64,000 nucleotides of DNA from Halocafeteria seosinensis. Lineage: Eukaryota > Sar > Bigyra > Bicosoecida. The stretch spans positions 62,001-126,000 of the forward strand of contig LVLI01000204.1 of the NCBI GenBank assembly GCA_001687465.1, given 5' to 3'. Below are positions 10,512 to 21,615 of the stretch, one piece after another. Numbering within the stretch: position 1 is the first letter of the stretch; each line of letters begins with the position of its first letter. The notes beneath the pieces are model-generated. The model was not told where the DNA came from and ran no database searches. It saw only the letters and a program-made list of their open reading frames with translations. A program made the translations under genes and the position numbers.

Positions 10512-13500
10512 CTAAATCCTAGTTCTTGCGACAGGGCAAGCGGATAAACGGCGGTACAGATACGTGGACATTAGAATACCTAGGCAAACCCCGACACCTG
10601 CGACGTTTCGTTTGCTACAATAAGCACTCTTTGGAGTGTCACCAATGTACACTTTCCATCCGGAATGGACGGGGTCGTCGTCAGCCGCAACGGCTTCGTC
10701 GCCGCTGCCTGTAACCCAGTTATACAGTTTCTTCACACATGCAGAGCTATACACTTGCAAACGCCTCCATACTCGGCACGCACATAGATAAAACTGTCCC
10801 CACCAGCTATAACGGTATTTCATATATGACATCGTGAAATCTTCAACGGCGGTCCAGGTAATCGGGTGTTTGGAGCCAGAATAACCGACAGTAACATGGA
10901 CCGGTATTCGAGGGAAATCGCTATAGAAGTCGACAATCGCTTTGTTTAGATCACTTGCAGTCAGGCAGCTATAAAAGTTTGCGATCTGGTTCATGTATTC
11001 TGTTGTCTTCAAGGATCCATGGCAATACAAGTGCTGCAACTGGCCAATCCAATAGCTGTTTGTGATTTGCGAGCACTTCAAATCCTCCACAAGGGCGTTG
11101 CGCATAGCAGTACATTCTTCTTCAGTTATAGGATTATGCTGGTTGAGAAGATTCCCCAGAACGGCAATGGAGTCTCCTATGCTTTGAGGTACAGTATGCA
11201 AGAGTGGGGTGGCTTCAATAATCCCAAATCCCGGACTATAGAATTCAAAGGCGGAGGTACTGACAGAGCAGGAATAGCAATTGCCTGTCCGACCACGCAA
11301 TGCCTCATACATACGTCTCTCAAGAATAGCAATCCAAATTACGGATGCTCGTAGTGGGAACAGTGGGTTTTCTTGTATGGCCGATTTGCCCAACACGCAG
11401 TCTGAGTTATGCTGGACGCCACTGTACTGGTCGTGGTACCTACCAGGAGATGGAAAGCTGATGAGCATTACACATCTGCGTGAGCTATCGGGAATCGAGC
11501 AGGTACTCCCAGATATGCTTATTCCAGAAATCGGGGAATCTGAGGAACAAACTGGTGCCAAGTCAATCCTGTCGAGCGTACGTTTAGCACTGACTGCTGT
11601 ACGTGGCGGATTGAATTCTTCCAACGTGGGAAGCTTATCTATCCTGGTTTCCGATGCCCTGTCAGGAACCTTGACTCGAGGAGGCAAGCTACCTAGCCAC
11701 TTCAAAGTCACGTTCAAAGCGCTGGCATGGTCGATATCTCCAATCACAAGTATCTGAAGATTGTTAGGAACCCAAAGGCCTTCAAAAGCCTTGCAAACAG
11801 TATCCTTATCCAGCCTGAGTAGCTGTGTCTCATTGGCCACAACGAACCGCGGGTCGTCCGCAAACAGCGTTCTCATATGAGAATACGTCGTTTTTCTTTC
11901 CAAATCTTTGTTGACTGCAGTGGCCTCCAGATACGTTGTGTCCATTGCTCGGTTAAAGGCTGTTTCGTCCCAATGATTGTGCCAGAGCATCGCTCTGATT
12001 AACTGCAGGGCTTTATCAGGCCCATCGCTTTCAACTGAGCTTAGCTGCACGTGCGCAACAACTTCTTCCATTGATGCCTCCATTTCTCCGTGGATTCCCC
12101 AGCCTGATACTATCCTGATTAAAGTTTCATTCGAAAGTCCAGCTGCTCCGCTATCCTCGAGCGTCGCAACAGCGAGTTCCGTAGATCCTGGGGGAAAAGA
12201 GTGCGGCCGGTCGCGGGCTAATTCATCTGCTGGCATCCACCCATGAGAGCCTTCGCTGCACTGACCTCCACGCGCAATAGCTAGAACGTGAATAGATCCT
12301 GCCTCAAAGGGGGTCGGACAAGTAGTCACGGTTATCCCGTTTGACAGTACATGCGTCCCAATTTCTAAACGAAGACCCTCGGTAGTGATACTCTTGGACC
12401 AATCCACTGGAGCATTACAAGTACCCTGATATCGGAATGGAGCATCCACAAAAATTTCGTTCGTCCTAGTACTCTGTAACTCTCCTGGAGTGCAGCTGCT
12501 ATGCAATTGTGTTGCATTTTCCCGAAATGCCTCCAAATCATGCTCCAGTCTTTCCTCGTTAACAATTACATTCGGAATACGAATGTCAGGTAAAGCGTTG
12601 GCATAATTTAACCCTGTGCTCATTGCATTTAGTACTTGATATAGACGAATATCCGTAAAAACGCCTACACCATAGCGGTCGAGGGACATCTCTTCGTGTA
12701 GTCCCTCAGTTTCTTGGTTTACTGGTTTTGAATGTCGTCCAACTAAACGAAAAGCACCACTCGTGTGGGCAGGAAGTGCCTGTTTGTCAACAACTTCCAG
12801 TTCGCCATCTGTAGAGAATCCGAGAGCCACTGGGTCTATTGGCCCGGTTGGTCCAATCCCTGGAATGAGGCAACTTCCATTCTGGTCAAGTTGAAGATTT
12901 GTACGAGCGACAGGACCAGGGGCAGATATAAACGCAGAAACTGACTTTGAAAGAGAATCAAACCCTAAAGCTGCTTTGGAGAGAGACGGGTAGGTAGTGG
13001 GCATACCCTCACTGCATTCAGCTTTCCGCACAACTGCCCAAGAATCTCCGAGGCCAAGCGCAGAGTTGTTTCCCCCATGAACTTCACGATTGTCGGTTTG
13101 GAATGGATGAAACTGTGATTCTAATTGATCTAGAGCTTCCGCGTATACCGGGTCCTCCAATCGTTCCATGGCTGTTCTTGCCGCTGTACCAGCTCCTTCA
13201 ACGAACGAGAAAACTGCAGAAGCGCGCTGATTAATATCTTCTTGCGATATGCGATTGGATACCTGCTGAAATGCTTCGTATTCGGCTCTTCTGTCCATCA
13301 AACTGCTGCTAGTTTGAACAGCTTCTATACACTCGTCAAGCATTGTAGCGCTGTCCACAGCATCGGCTGCCGCCGCACGATCACGAAAAGCCTTCGTCAC
13401 GGCACGAATAGCTGTCTCCAACTCTAACTCAGGAACTCCGTGCCTGGCAAGACGTACACACTCTCTAATACCCACAGATACTGCTTCTTGCCACACACGC

Positions 13501-15170
13501 CAGTCTTCTTCCCTCGGTTCTGCAGTGAATTCTTCGGCGCCATCTACTCCCCTCGAATATCGCATTCGGTTGGTAGCCCATGTCTCTTCCTTCTGTCCCT
13601 CTCGTATAGCTTCGTTCATTCGTACACCACTTTCCGCAGTTATATCTAATGAGCTGAAGGTACATCCTTCGTCGGCATCTTGACTTCCAGCCCACGAGAC
13701 ACATCGGAATGCAGGTCGAGAAACAGACGAACGTAGTTCATTCAGGCGACTCTGTAATACTTGACTTAGGATTATATCGCAGACGGACTCTTTCATTTGG
13801 GAAAATGAAGAAACTTGGGAGTCCCTCAGGCTATGTTTCCAAGTCAGTGAGAAGGAAAACGTTGAAATTAGGGGGTGTTGCGTGACAATGACAGGTTGTG
13901 AAGGGCTGGTTTCCAAGCAGTGTTGAAGCGGTACAGCATAGGGATAACCGAATCCCGGTAGATGGAGAATGTCAGAGTGGTGACATCCTGCTACAATTGT
14001 CGTCTGACTGTTAGCCATGCGATCCCTTTGGAGAGGCTCACAGTCCAAAGGACACTGGTTGAACTCGTCCAGCGCCGTGCATTTTTCCGGAGAAAAGATG
14101 CGCGATATCACTTGTTCGGTGTGCTTTGGATCCAAAACCCCGGACAGGTACAGTGTCATCCGCTTGGGCTGATACCATCTCTTGTAAAACCTCTGAAGTA
14201 AGCTTGAGTCAAAACCCTTTATATGGTTCACTCGGCCGATTGGGAATCTCTGAGGCAACGGTGTTTCACCATGCAACTGTACATAGGACTGAAATTCTAA
14301 GCGAGCGTCCAAATTGAAGGAGCTGGCCGCTTCGCTCAGTACGGCATACTTTTCACACTCCAAGGCTGTGGTATCGCTCAGACGTGCCTTAAACGCCAAC
14401 TGATGGAGGAGAAAAAGCAGCAACTCAACAGAATAATACTGTTCCTGATGCCCACTACGAGAGCTGCTATCATCTTCAGAATTCGCCGAAGAATGCTGGC
14501 GAAGATGGTGTGGCACGGGTAAGCATATCTCATTCACCGTGGAATTCTCTTGTGTCCCTTGAACATTCCCTTTGACAGAATCCAGTCCTTCCTGCGAAAT
14601 CACGGCTGGGGCTTCCATGGTGAAGGCCGTCTCCCGGAAGGTGGTGTAAGCATTGCTATCAGCATGGCAGTCCATCGATAAGTTTGTGAGAACGTTCTCC
14701 ACATCCTTAGGAGATGGAAGGGCTTCCGTTCCAAGAAACACTGAATGCTCTAAGAAGTGCGCCAAGCCCTGTTCATGCTCTGTCGCCTCATTCAATGATC
14801 CAGCGGCCACATGCAGATTGGCGTATACCTTATTCGTGGGCAAGAAGTGGGGTAAAATGACGTATCGAAGCCCATTTTCCAGTACTCCAGACACGACTTT
14901 CTCAGAGCTAGGAAGTGGCTTTTCCAGGAAATTCCTCTCCTCTTCCTCTTCTTCTTCTGTGTCCATATCAGCATCTTCTTCTTCATCGGAAGGGGAGCTT
15001 ACACTCATTAAACCACTACTGCTGCTCGTGGTGGTGCCTCGTGCTGCACGGCGGTCTCCAGGAGCAGCTTGAGACGGGACCTGAGGGGTGTTAGACGCAG
15101 TATTATCCATTAGGCCTTCGATTCCTGAGGAAAGAGAAAAGGAAAACGTAGGGATTCCTTTTCTGTACAT
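10512..15170 (-). CDS. M16 metallopeptidase resembling plastid stromal processing peptidase
   Basis: A 1552-residue single-exon zinc peptidase of the pitrilysin family. An acidic run lies at residues 62-78. The M16 N-domain follows, with SGVLENGLRYVILPH, the inverted zinc motif HFLEH at 138-142, SNAYTTF, and the downstream glutamate in AVLSEAASS near 285. RFPIGRVNHIKGFD and FYKRWYQPKRMTLYLSG follow. These blocks resemble the stromal processing peptidase that removes transit peptides in plastids, more than insulysin or the mitochondrial peptidase. A second M16 half lies in the C-terminal portion (RGRTGNCYSCSVSTSAFEFYSPG). The last 25 residues hold a single membrane helix (GVGVCLGILMSTYLYRR), suggesting a tail anchor. 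No obvious bipartite transit peptide is seen, so a plastid location is only an inference. An alternative start is the Met at residue 21. Confidence 0.85.
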   Translation of the reverse strand: MYRKGIPTFSFSLSSGIEGLMDNTASNTPQVPSQAAPGDRRAARGTTTSSSSGLMSVSSPSDEEEDADMDTEEEEEEERNFLEKPLPSSEKVVSGVLENGLRYVILPHFLPTNKVYANLHVAAGSLNEATEHEQGLAHFLEHSVFLGTEALPSPKDVENVLTNLSMDCHADSNAYTTFRETAFTMEAPAVISQEGLDSVKGNVQGTQENSTVNEICLPVPHHLRQHSSANSEDDSSSRSGHQEQYYSVELLLFLLHQLAFKARLSDTTALECEKYAVLSEAASSFNLDARLEFQSYVQLHGETPLPQRFPIGRVNHIKGFDSSLLQRFYKRWYQPKRMTLYLSGVLDPKHTEQVISRIFSPEKCTALDEFNQCPLDCEPLQRDRMANSQTTIVAGCHHSDILHLPGFGYPYAVPLQHCLETSPSQPVIVTQHPLISTFSFSLTWKHSLRDSQVSSFSQMKESVCDIILSQVLQSRLNELRSSVSRPAFRCVSWAGSQDADEGCTFSSLDITAESGVRMNEAIREGQKEETWATNRMRYSRGVDGAEEFTAEPREEDWRVWQEAVSVGIRECVRLARHGVPELELETAIRAVTKAFRDRAAAADAVDSATMLDECIEAVQTSSSLMDRRAEYEAFQQVSNRISQEDINQRASAVFSFVEGAGTAARTAMERLEDPVYAEALDQLESQFHPFQTDNREVHGGNNSALGLGDSWAVVRKAECSEGMPTTYPSLSKAALGFDSLSKSVSAFISAPGPVARTNLQLDQNGSCLIPGIGPTGPIDPVALGFSTDGELEVVDKQALPAHTSGAFRLVGRHSKPVNQETEGLHEEMSLDRYGVGVFTDIRLYQVLNAMSTGLNYANALPDIRIPNVIVNEERLEHDLEAFRENATQLHSSCTPGELQSTRTNEIFVDAPFRYQGTCNAPVDWSKSITTEGLRLEIGTHVLSNGITVTTCPTPFEAGSIHVLAIARGGQCSEGSHGWMPADELARDRPHSFPPGSTELAVATLEDSGAAGLSNETLIRIVSGWGIHGEMEASMEEVVAHVQLSSVESDGPDKALQLIRAMLWHNHWDETAFNRAMDTTYLEATAVNKDLERKTTYSHMRTLFADDPRFVVANETQLLRLDKDTVCKAFEGLWVPNNLQILVIGDIDHASALNVTLKWLGSLPPRVKVPDRASETRIDKLPTLEEFNPPRTAVSAKRTLDRIDLAPVCSSDSPISGISISGSTCSIPDSSRRCVMLISFPSPGRYHDQYSGVQHNSDCVLGKSAIQENPLFPLRASVIWIAILERRMYEALRGRTGNCYSCSVSTSAFEFYSPGFGIIEATPLLHTVPQSIGDSIAVLGNLLNQHNPITEEECTAMRNALVEDLKCSQITNSYWIGQLQHLYCHGSLKTTEYMNQIANFYSCLTASDLNKAIVDFYSDFPRIPVHVTVGYSGSKHPITWTAVEDFTMSYMKYRYSWWGQFYLCACRVWRRLQVYSSACVKKLYNWVTGSGDEAVAADDDPVHSGWKVYIGDTPKSAYCSKRNVAGVGVCLGILMSTYLYRRLSACPVARTRI

Positions 15171-15433
15171 CTACCTTATGGACAAAAGGAATTCTTCGTG
15201 GTTTTTTGGTCCCCTAAGAAAGAAAGTTCAACATGGGCTACATGGTTGAAGACTTGAATTGAAAGTTTAAGTGCGTGAGAACTTGAATTTCCGACTACAT
15301 CCGAAAGCATTAGAGGGATGAACAGTACTACTGAAATTGTTTTGGGATGTGTTCTTTCCGTAAATTGTAAATTGTGCATAGCTGTTGTATTCAAGTCATG
15401 GAACTACCATTTGGTACTAGAGACTATATTGGC

Positions 15434-17890
15434 TTAAGATTTCCAACCAAGGAAACAGTCATCAATCGTATGACCTCGGGCACCTTCATATGCTTCCCTA
15501 AGTACCTTAAGGTGACTCAAAACTTTCTCTGATTGAGCCGCTCTTTCTTCAGCCCAAGTAAGGAAATCCGCCACAGTGCCTGCGTCCTTCTGCAGCTTTT
15601 CGATAACCGCCAGAAAGAAAACCATCTGTCTCCATGCGTATGCAGAATTTTTCTTCTGATGTAAAAGAATACGGTATGGGACATTGCCCGTGGCTGTACT
15701 CTTCATCACATATTCGAAGCAGATTTCACTCATTCTTCTCAGCGCGGCTAGCCCTCCAAGCCGGTCCGCTAACTCCGGAAGGCGACTGAAAAACACCGCC
15801 AGGTTATGAGTTGTTATTACCTGCTCCTGTTCAATCACTCGTCCATTTACAGCCGGAGATACCAACCAACTTGATGACTGTCCAGGAACTCCGCGATTCC
15901 AGCATAGCTCACCTAATACCGCGGGTCCAGCTCGAAGATACGGAGGCGTCAATGTATCGAATTGGGAGGTATCAATCTCTTCCAGCACGTAGTAACGCCC
16001 ATATATTGTACCCTTGCAGTAGTCTACAGCTATTTTGGCTGCTTCCTCAAACTTAGGACCAAAATCACCCATGAAGATATCCGCTGCCAATTCATCAACC
16101 AGCGGGAAGTGTTGTAGCTGCGCTTTAGATGACAAAGACCTCAGTTGCTGGAGTAGTCTGTTGGGAACAATTGTAGCAGGGAAGAAGCGAAGATATATAG
16201 TCACCATATGCTCCAACGTCTTTAACGCGGAGGTTTCTCCTACATTAGTAAAGGGCTCAATGGCTTTCCACCACGGAAGTTCATTCAGACGAACTTGACT
16301 TTCGTAGTTCAACAGTAGTACAGATCGATGTGCTCGATAAAAAGAGGAGTATGCCAAAGATGCCAACTTCCGCAGTGACCCTGTAGGATCAATCTGGTCA
16401 CTTATACAATTAGCGATAGCATTGGCAGTTAGTGCAGGTGCAAACGACGACAAAGCCTCCGCTGATCCTATCAAACCCCTGTCCACCAAGTTTTCCAGAG
16501 TATCCTTACGGCATCTAAGTACCTTTTGACAAAGAGTCCTCGGAAGGCAACGATTTGCAATATCCGAAATGCCCTCTTCATTCGCTTCTTCTTCGTTCAC
16601 AGGCTCGTCGAGAAGTCCTTCTTTAGTTCCCGGGGTCGCATCGAAATCAATACCGTCATCGTCCGGAAAACCAAAGGCCTTGAGTCTTGCTACTAGTATT
16701 CGGGAATATGTCTCTATACTTTGCCCCGCCTTCTCCTTCTGCCGCAACCTGAAATGGCGATAGGCATCATCCGGTGGAAATCCCCGCTTGGTATTCACCG
16801 CCGCTAGGAAGTACCGCAACTGTCCGACCTCCCTGCCGGTCAATTCCGATATCATGGTTCTTCTATTGTGCGAGATTACGTTGCCTTTTACTATCTTCCG
16901 CGCAATTGGCAGCAATTGGTTCAGGATTCCTCGTTTACCACCGCTGAGAAGCCGTCTAGGAATTCTGTGCTGTCCCCGCAAATTTCTTATTTCGTGCTTC
17001 AGACTCTCGATATCATCGAGGATCTTCTTCAAGCGCGCTTGAAATGACTCGTCGATGTTCACCACCAGCGGCCAAGCTGTACCCTCAGCTACGTGCTTGA
17101 CATTCTCCCTATTTGTCTCAACCAGGTACGGACGCGGCTTCTCCGGATCCAGGGTTTTAATCAAGCACTCCAATAGTTCGTCCTCTAAAGGGTTGACGCG
17201 GTAAATTACATCTTGTTGCATTACGATGTCCCGCGGGGTACGTTTAGAGTTCAGCTTGCCGATCACGTCTTTCACCGTCTCGACGGATATCTTCTCGGTA
17301 GTCGGAGCTTCAGTGTCAGCAGGCCGCGGGTAGAACCTAAACTTGTGCATCCAAGGGGCTATTTCTGCTAGCAATTGCCTTGCTTGCTCAGCATGAGTTT
17401 CACCCCCTTGACGTGTTAACCAAACAAATGTTAACAACGCTGCTTCCTCGGGAATATCCACCCGATACTTTCTACTTTCCAAAAGAGACCCTAACACATT
17501 CATTCCACTTTCAGTGAGGAAAAATTGGTTCAAGTTGTAACGGGCATTTTGCGCTTCCGTATATCCTAAACTATCCAACAATTCTTTCTCGAATGGTTTC
17601 AGTTGTCCTCCAGCAAGCAGTTCCCCAGTGACAAAACCTCCCGTCACCACTCGCTTGGTGGCCCATAAAGGTGCATCACTTCCTCGAAGTGGTTGTCTGG
17701 AGCCCACCTTTATGGTGCCTTTCGCCATACCTTGCGCAACCTTATGCCAATCTCCCACGGTCCCCTTGCTGCTCTGTGAATCCCGTTGTGGGATATTCGA
17801 ATTTTCGTTTTGAGCCGCTTTAAGTAACTGAGCAAAGGAGTACCCAATGCCGACGCCAATTTCTTGGCCTTGCTCGCGTTCACTCGCCAT
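15434..17890 (-). CDS. Unrecognised 818-residue protein, intron-free
   Basis: A long single-exon frame starting MASEREQGQEIG and ending FLGWKS. I do not recognise the family. The sequence is soluble and mainly helical, without signal peptide, membrane segment or obvious catalytic motif. Residues 90-160 (FEKELLDSLGYTE, YNLNQFFLTESGMNVLGSLL, ALLTFVWLTRQGGETHAEQ) look like a folded conserved domain. A coiled segment at about 285-305 (LKKILDDIESLKHEIRNL) precedes further helical sequence. The style of the WLTRQGGE segment and the missing introns in an intron-rich neighbourhood would fit a gene gained from bacteria, but I cannot test this. It lies on the same strand as the M16 peptidase, 263 bases upstream of it. 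Confidence 0.8.
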   Translation of the reverse strand: MASEREQGQEIGVGIGYSFAQLLKAAQNENSNIPQRDSQSSKGTVGDWHKVAQGMAKGTIKVGSRQPLRGSDAPLWATKRVVTGGFVTGELLAGGQLKPFEKELLDSLGYTEAQNARYNLNQFFLTESGMNVLGSLLESRKYRVDIPEEAALLTFVWLTRQGGETHAEQARQLLAEIAPWMHKFRFYPRPADTEAPTTEKISVETVKDVIGKLNSKRTPRDIVMQQDVIYRVNPLEDELLECLIKTLDPEKPRPYLVETNRENVKHVAEGTAWPLVVNIDESFQARLKKILDDIESLKHEIRNLRGQHRIPRRLLSGGKRGILNQLLPIARKIVKGNVISHNRRTMISELTGREVGQLRYFLAAVNTKRGFPPDDAYRHFRLRQKEKAGQSIETYSRILVARLKAFGFPDDDGIDFDATPGTKEGLLDEPVNEEEANEEGISDIANRCLPRTLCQKVLRCRKDTLENLVDRGLIGSAEALSSFAPALTANAIANCISDQIDPTGSLRKLASLAYSSFYRAHRSVLLLNYESQVRLNELPWWKAIEPFTNVGETSALKTLEHMVTIYLRFFPATIVPNRLLQQLRSLSSKAQLQHFPLVDELAADIFMGDFGPKFEEAAKIAVDYCKGTIYGRYYVLEEIDTSQFDTLTPPYLRAGPAVLGELCWNRGVPGQSSSWLVSPAVNGRVIEQEQVITTHNLAVFFSRLPELADRLGGLAALRRMSEICFEYVMKSTATGNVPYRILLHQKKNSAYAWRQMVFFLAVIEKLQKDAGTVADFLTWAEERAAQSEKVLSHLKVLREAYEGARGHTIDDCFLGWKS

Positions 17891-18466
17891 TTTCGTTTAT
17901 CTAGTCTTGATAACCCTAACACGGCTATGTTAATAATTGCAATGGCTTCCTGGTGAATGCCACTAACTGAATCTATCCAGTGTGAAGATGTTAACACCGC
18001 AGGGAGAAGAGAAGTTAAAGAGTAAATAAATAAAAACACCACAACGGAGAAGCAAGAGGAAGATGCAATTATTCTCAGGGCTCATCAATCCCAACACAAA
18101 TAATCTTCTATTGTAGTGGTTTCCCTTTCCGATTCACAAACCTCAACTCAACTTCACATTTCAAAGAAAAATGGAATCACTGCCATCGACAGAGCGACCA
18201 AAGAGGTGTGAGGCTTCACGCCAGAAAATTAATCAAAAAAGCTTCATAGACAGTACAAAGGTACTGACCGGTATAACCAACAAAAGACACATGCTGGAAA
18301 TTTAGTGAATGGGACTACAAGCAAGGCGACACAAGACATATACATACCCCTTGCTTCGAATCCGGCAAGGTAGCTCAGCTGCCGTAGCTGAAATGTAAAT
18401 TATTGAATCGCGTAAGAATCGAATCTTTATGTTGCATCAAACAGAGTGTTTTCGCTACAGCCGCAT
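17891..18466. other. Intergenic region, nothing firm
   Basis: This region lies between the start of the 818-residue protein gene and the end of the S18 gene, both minus. A plus-strand stretch near 18350-18385 has T-arm-like and D-arm-like words in the wrong order for a tRNA. No gene is called. Confidence 0.45.
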
Positions 18467-19557
18467 TTACTTCCGTTCGGTCATAGACTCTAACTCCTCC
18501 AGTGCTGAATCAACAAGCCGGGAACTGCTTTTCGTTTTACTAGAATCTCTGGGACCTCCATACGAGTTGAGGAGTTCCCTCGGATCCTCCGCTTCCGATG
18601 GTTTTAACGAGGTGAATCGGAGCTTAGGATGTAACCGAGTTTGCCACGGCAGCAAGCCTATGTGTCGAGACAATTTAATCTTTCGCGCTAGTTTACGCTG
18701 ATGCTTAGCACAGCATTTCGTCAGGCGCTTTGGTAATACGAGTCCTTTGGTTGACACAAATTGACTAAGCAAGGCAGTATTCTCTGCTGTTAAAAAATCA
18801 GTACCATGGTAGCAGAATATACAGTAATTAACTTTTAATCCAGGTTTCTCAGCCCGCGCTTCTTCATCCTCCAAATCCAGCCAATTCGTTAATTGGCTTT
18901 TATGTTGCGGATCAAACGGTGCATAAGGATCTTTTATTCGTTCTCTAAAACCAGCCCACCTTCTGTAATCGATCGCCGCTTCTTCAAAGTGTTTGTCCTG
19001 ACCCACGTAATCTCCTATATCAGCATTTCTTGTGTTAACCTTTTCAGGTGGTATATCTTTCATTAGTGCATCATCTGATTCCCAATGATCGGACTGGCCG
19101 TACGAGTTATAGCCATCATCTGCTTCCTCATCCTGCATAAGAGTAGTCACAACAACAGATAATTGAACAACCTTTGCTCACCGGAAAGTAGTCGGCAGAA
19201 CGTCGGACTCACCTTTGCAAATAAGTATCTGGCTGCTCTGAGCGAAAGTTCCGGTGGGTGCTCAGAGTTTTCAAAGTTGGGAAGTATGTCTTCTTCGTTT
19301 TGCTTGGAATCTGCCTCGTTTTTGGCCTTCTTACGAGAGATTTTAAGGGGCTTGGAGAAGTCGACATCACCGTCATCGGGATCGTCTGACAGAGATTCAT
19401 GACCCTTTTCCTCTGCCTGGTCCGAATTTCTTGTAAATTTGTCATCATCGTCCTGTATGGAGCTCGAAAAGCTCGAACAAGGCCCCATCGTCCATCTAAG
19501 ACCGGGCTGCCGCCATCGGCATATCCTTACTGTGTGGGTAATGAACCCCCTAATCAT
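18467..19557 (-). CDS. Ribosomal protein bS18, organellar (probably mitochondrial)
   Basis: A small-subunit ribosomal protein of bacterial type. Exons are 19557-19213 and 19132-18467, giving 336 residues. The S18 core lies at about residues 205-265: NYCIFCYHGTDFL, LLSQFVSTKGLVLPKRLTKC, CAKHQRKLARKIKLSRHIGL and LPW. Bacterial S18 is about 75-90 residues, so this version carries about 200 extra N-terminal residues, much of them acidic, and a 60-residue C-terminal extension. The first 25 residues (MIRGFITHTVRICRWRQPGLRW) are basic without acidic residues and fit a mitochondrial presequence; a plastid form cannot be excluded. Two CxxC-like cysteine pairs are present. It is divergently transcribed from OLA1 across 258 bases. 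Confidence 0.85.
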
Positions 19558-19664
19558 TTCTATTCACCTTCCATGCAGAGAGTTTATATACACTATAATC
19601 ACACCGTATCGACCTGATAGTATTACACGCTGCTTAGACCACATATAGGCCATTAAATGAGACC

Positions 19665-19689
19665 AAATCCGGGCCGAGCGCCCGGATTT
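19665..19689. promoter_or_regulatory. GC-rich perfect inverted repeat in bidirectional promoter
   Basis: Ten-base arms (AAATCCGGGC and its exact complement) flank a five-base loop. The element sits between the divergent S18 and OLA1 start codons. The core CCGGGC recurs upstream of two other genes in this window (43994-44015 and 62625-62653), which suggests a shared promoter element. The function is inferred. Confidence 0.5.
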
Positions 19690-19815
19690 TCAAGGTGTCA
19701 GAATTGTTTCATTTCCTTCATTTAACTCGGAATTGATGCATTCCTAGCTTTCATTGGGTAGAACAAAATATCCCCCTCTGAGTGTGTTTGGGTGTGCGTG
19801 AGCTAGTGATTTGAT

Positions 19816-21615
19816 ATGCCTCCTAAAAAGAAAGGCAAAGAGGAGGAGTCCAAAGGCCCCGTGCTCCTTGGACGTCCTGGCAATAATGTCAAGTATGTAG
19901 TGCATACTGTGTATATGATCGTGATTGTGTAGCCTCCTAATAGGGTGCTGTACCATATGGGGCTCGCAGAATGGGGATTGTAGGATTACCGAATGTAGGA
20001 AAATCGACATTTTTCAATGTCCTTTGCAACATGCATGTGGAAGCTGAGAATCGTCCTTTCTGCACAATCGACCCCAATGTCGCCCAAGTGCCAGTGCCAG
20101 TACGTGTTTTTTATGTCCAAAATGACAAGGCTTCATGCCGTGGTCAGAAGGGACTAATTTGTGTGCCAAATGTTTTGGGACCGATCTTCGACATTCACAG
20201 GATTCCCGATTTGATCATCTCTGCAAAGTTTATAAACCCAAGAGCGAGTACGTATTATTGACACTATTGAAAAGATTTTGGTAAGAAAATTAACTAAGGT
20301 GCGTCTCCTTCCCGTTTTGTATTGTTTCAGAGTCAAAGCCGTATTGACGGTCACGGATATTGCCGGGTTGATCCGCGGTGCTTCTGAAGGAAGTGGGCTT
20401 GGGAATGCTTTCTTGTCCCACATCGCCGCCGTGGATGGTATTTATCACATGTGCCGGGCATTCGAATCCGACGAAGTGGTGCACGTAGATGGAGATATTG
20501 ACCCTGTTCGTGATTTGGAGACGGTACACGATGAGTTGCGGAAAAAAGATTTGCAATGGGTATCTAACAACATCGAAAAGAAAGAGAAGAATGTACAACG
20601 TGGAATTGGTGGGAAGGACGCGAAAGAGGAATTTGATGTGCTCGTCAAAGCCAAAGAGCATCTTGAGGCAGGGAACGACATTCGTTATGGAGAGTGGGCA
20701 CAAACCGATGTAGGTTATCCGCAATCGCTCCTCCTGCCATGAACGGGGATAATGGATTGTCGCTTTTTGGGTATGCTCGCAGATTGAAGTACTGAATCAA
20801 TGCCAATTTCTATCGGCAAAGCCAGTCATTTACTTAGTTAACCTATCAGAAAAAGCATTCCTCAAAAAGAAGAGCAAATGGTGAGTTAAAAATTCCTGAG
20901 CCTGAGGATATCACGTGGACATTGAGAATATCATGTGGGATATTTTTATTTTCGTCCAGGCTTCCCAAGCTTAGTGAATGGCTCCAGGCTAAAGGAGGCT
21001 ACGATAAGATGATTCCTTTCTCTGCTGAATTTGAGCAAAAACTCATTGATCTAGGTGGCGTTGAGAGCGAAGAGGCGCAGAAATATTGCAAAGAGGTAAG
21101 CTTTTTGGGACCCTGCATTGTGGAAACTCTCCCATGATGTGCCTGAAATTACTACGGTACTGAAATTGCTAATGAAGCTAAACATTTCAAATTGACCGCT
21201 GAGGAGCTTTTGTTTCCAAGGAATAGTTTCTATTTCTTGTTTGTTGTATTGTATTATCAACGGTGTATCTATTGGCGCGAACCTGCAGGTTGGTGCCAAG
21301 TCGATGCTTCCAAAGATTATCAATAGCGGATATCACTCCCTTAACTTACAACACTTTTTCACTGCCGGTGCCGACGAAGTCCGTGCGTGGACTGTGCGTA
21401 AGGGAACATTAGCACCAAAAGCGGCAGGCACTATCCATACTGATTTCGAGAAGGGGTTCATCTGCGCGGATACGATCAGTTACGAAGATTTGAAAGCAGC
21501 CGGATCGGAAAAGGCGGCAAAGGATGAAGGAAAAATGCGCACCGAAGGAAGAAAGTACGAAGTTCAGGATGGAGACATAATGCACTTTAAGTTTAATCTC
21601 GGTAAGGGTAAATAA
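19816..21615 (+). CDS. OLA1: Obg-like ATPase 1 (YchF family)
   Basis: A universally conserved P-loop ATPase of the Obg/YchF group that associates with ribosomes. Seven exons: 19816-19892, 19970-20099, 20201-20247, 20331-20709, 20783-20880, 20960-21095 and 21289-21615, giving 397 residues, the usual family length. It opens [21 protein letters not shown]1 is GLPNVGKST at 31-39, G3 is DIAG at 94-97, and the G4 position is NLSE at 231-234 instead of NKxD, the change that gives this family ATP preference. A helical coiled region follows, then the TGS-like C-terminal domain with [27 protein letters not shown] and [12 protein letters not shown]. The last intron (193 bases) is the longest in the gene. 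The gene converges on adenylate kinase, 94 bases away. Confidence 0.95.

Noticed and set aside
18345-18440. tRNA-like words (TTCGAATCC and TAGCTCAGCTG)
   Set aside because: The order is T-arm before D-arm, and no seven-base acceptor stem can be paired on either strand.
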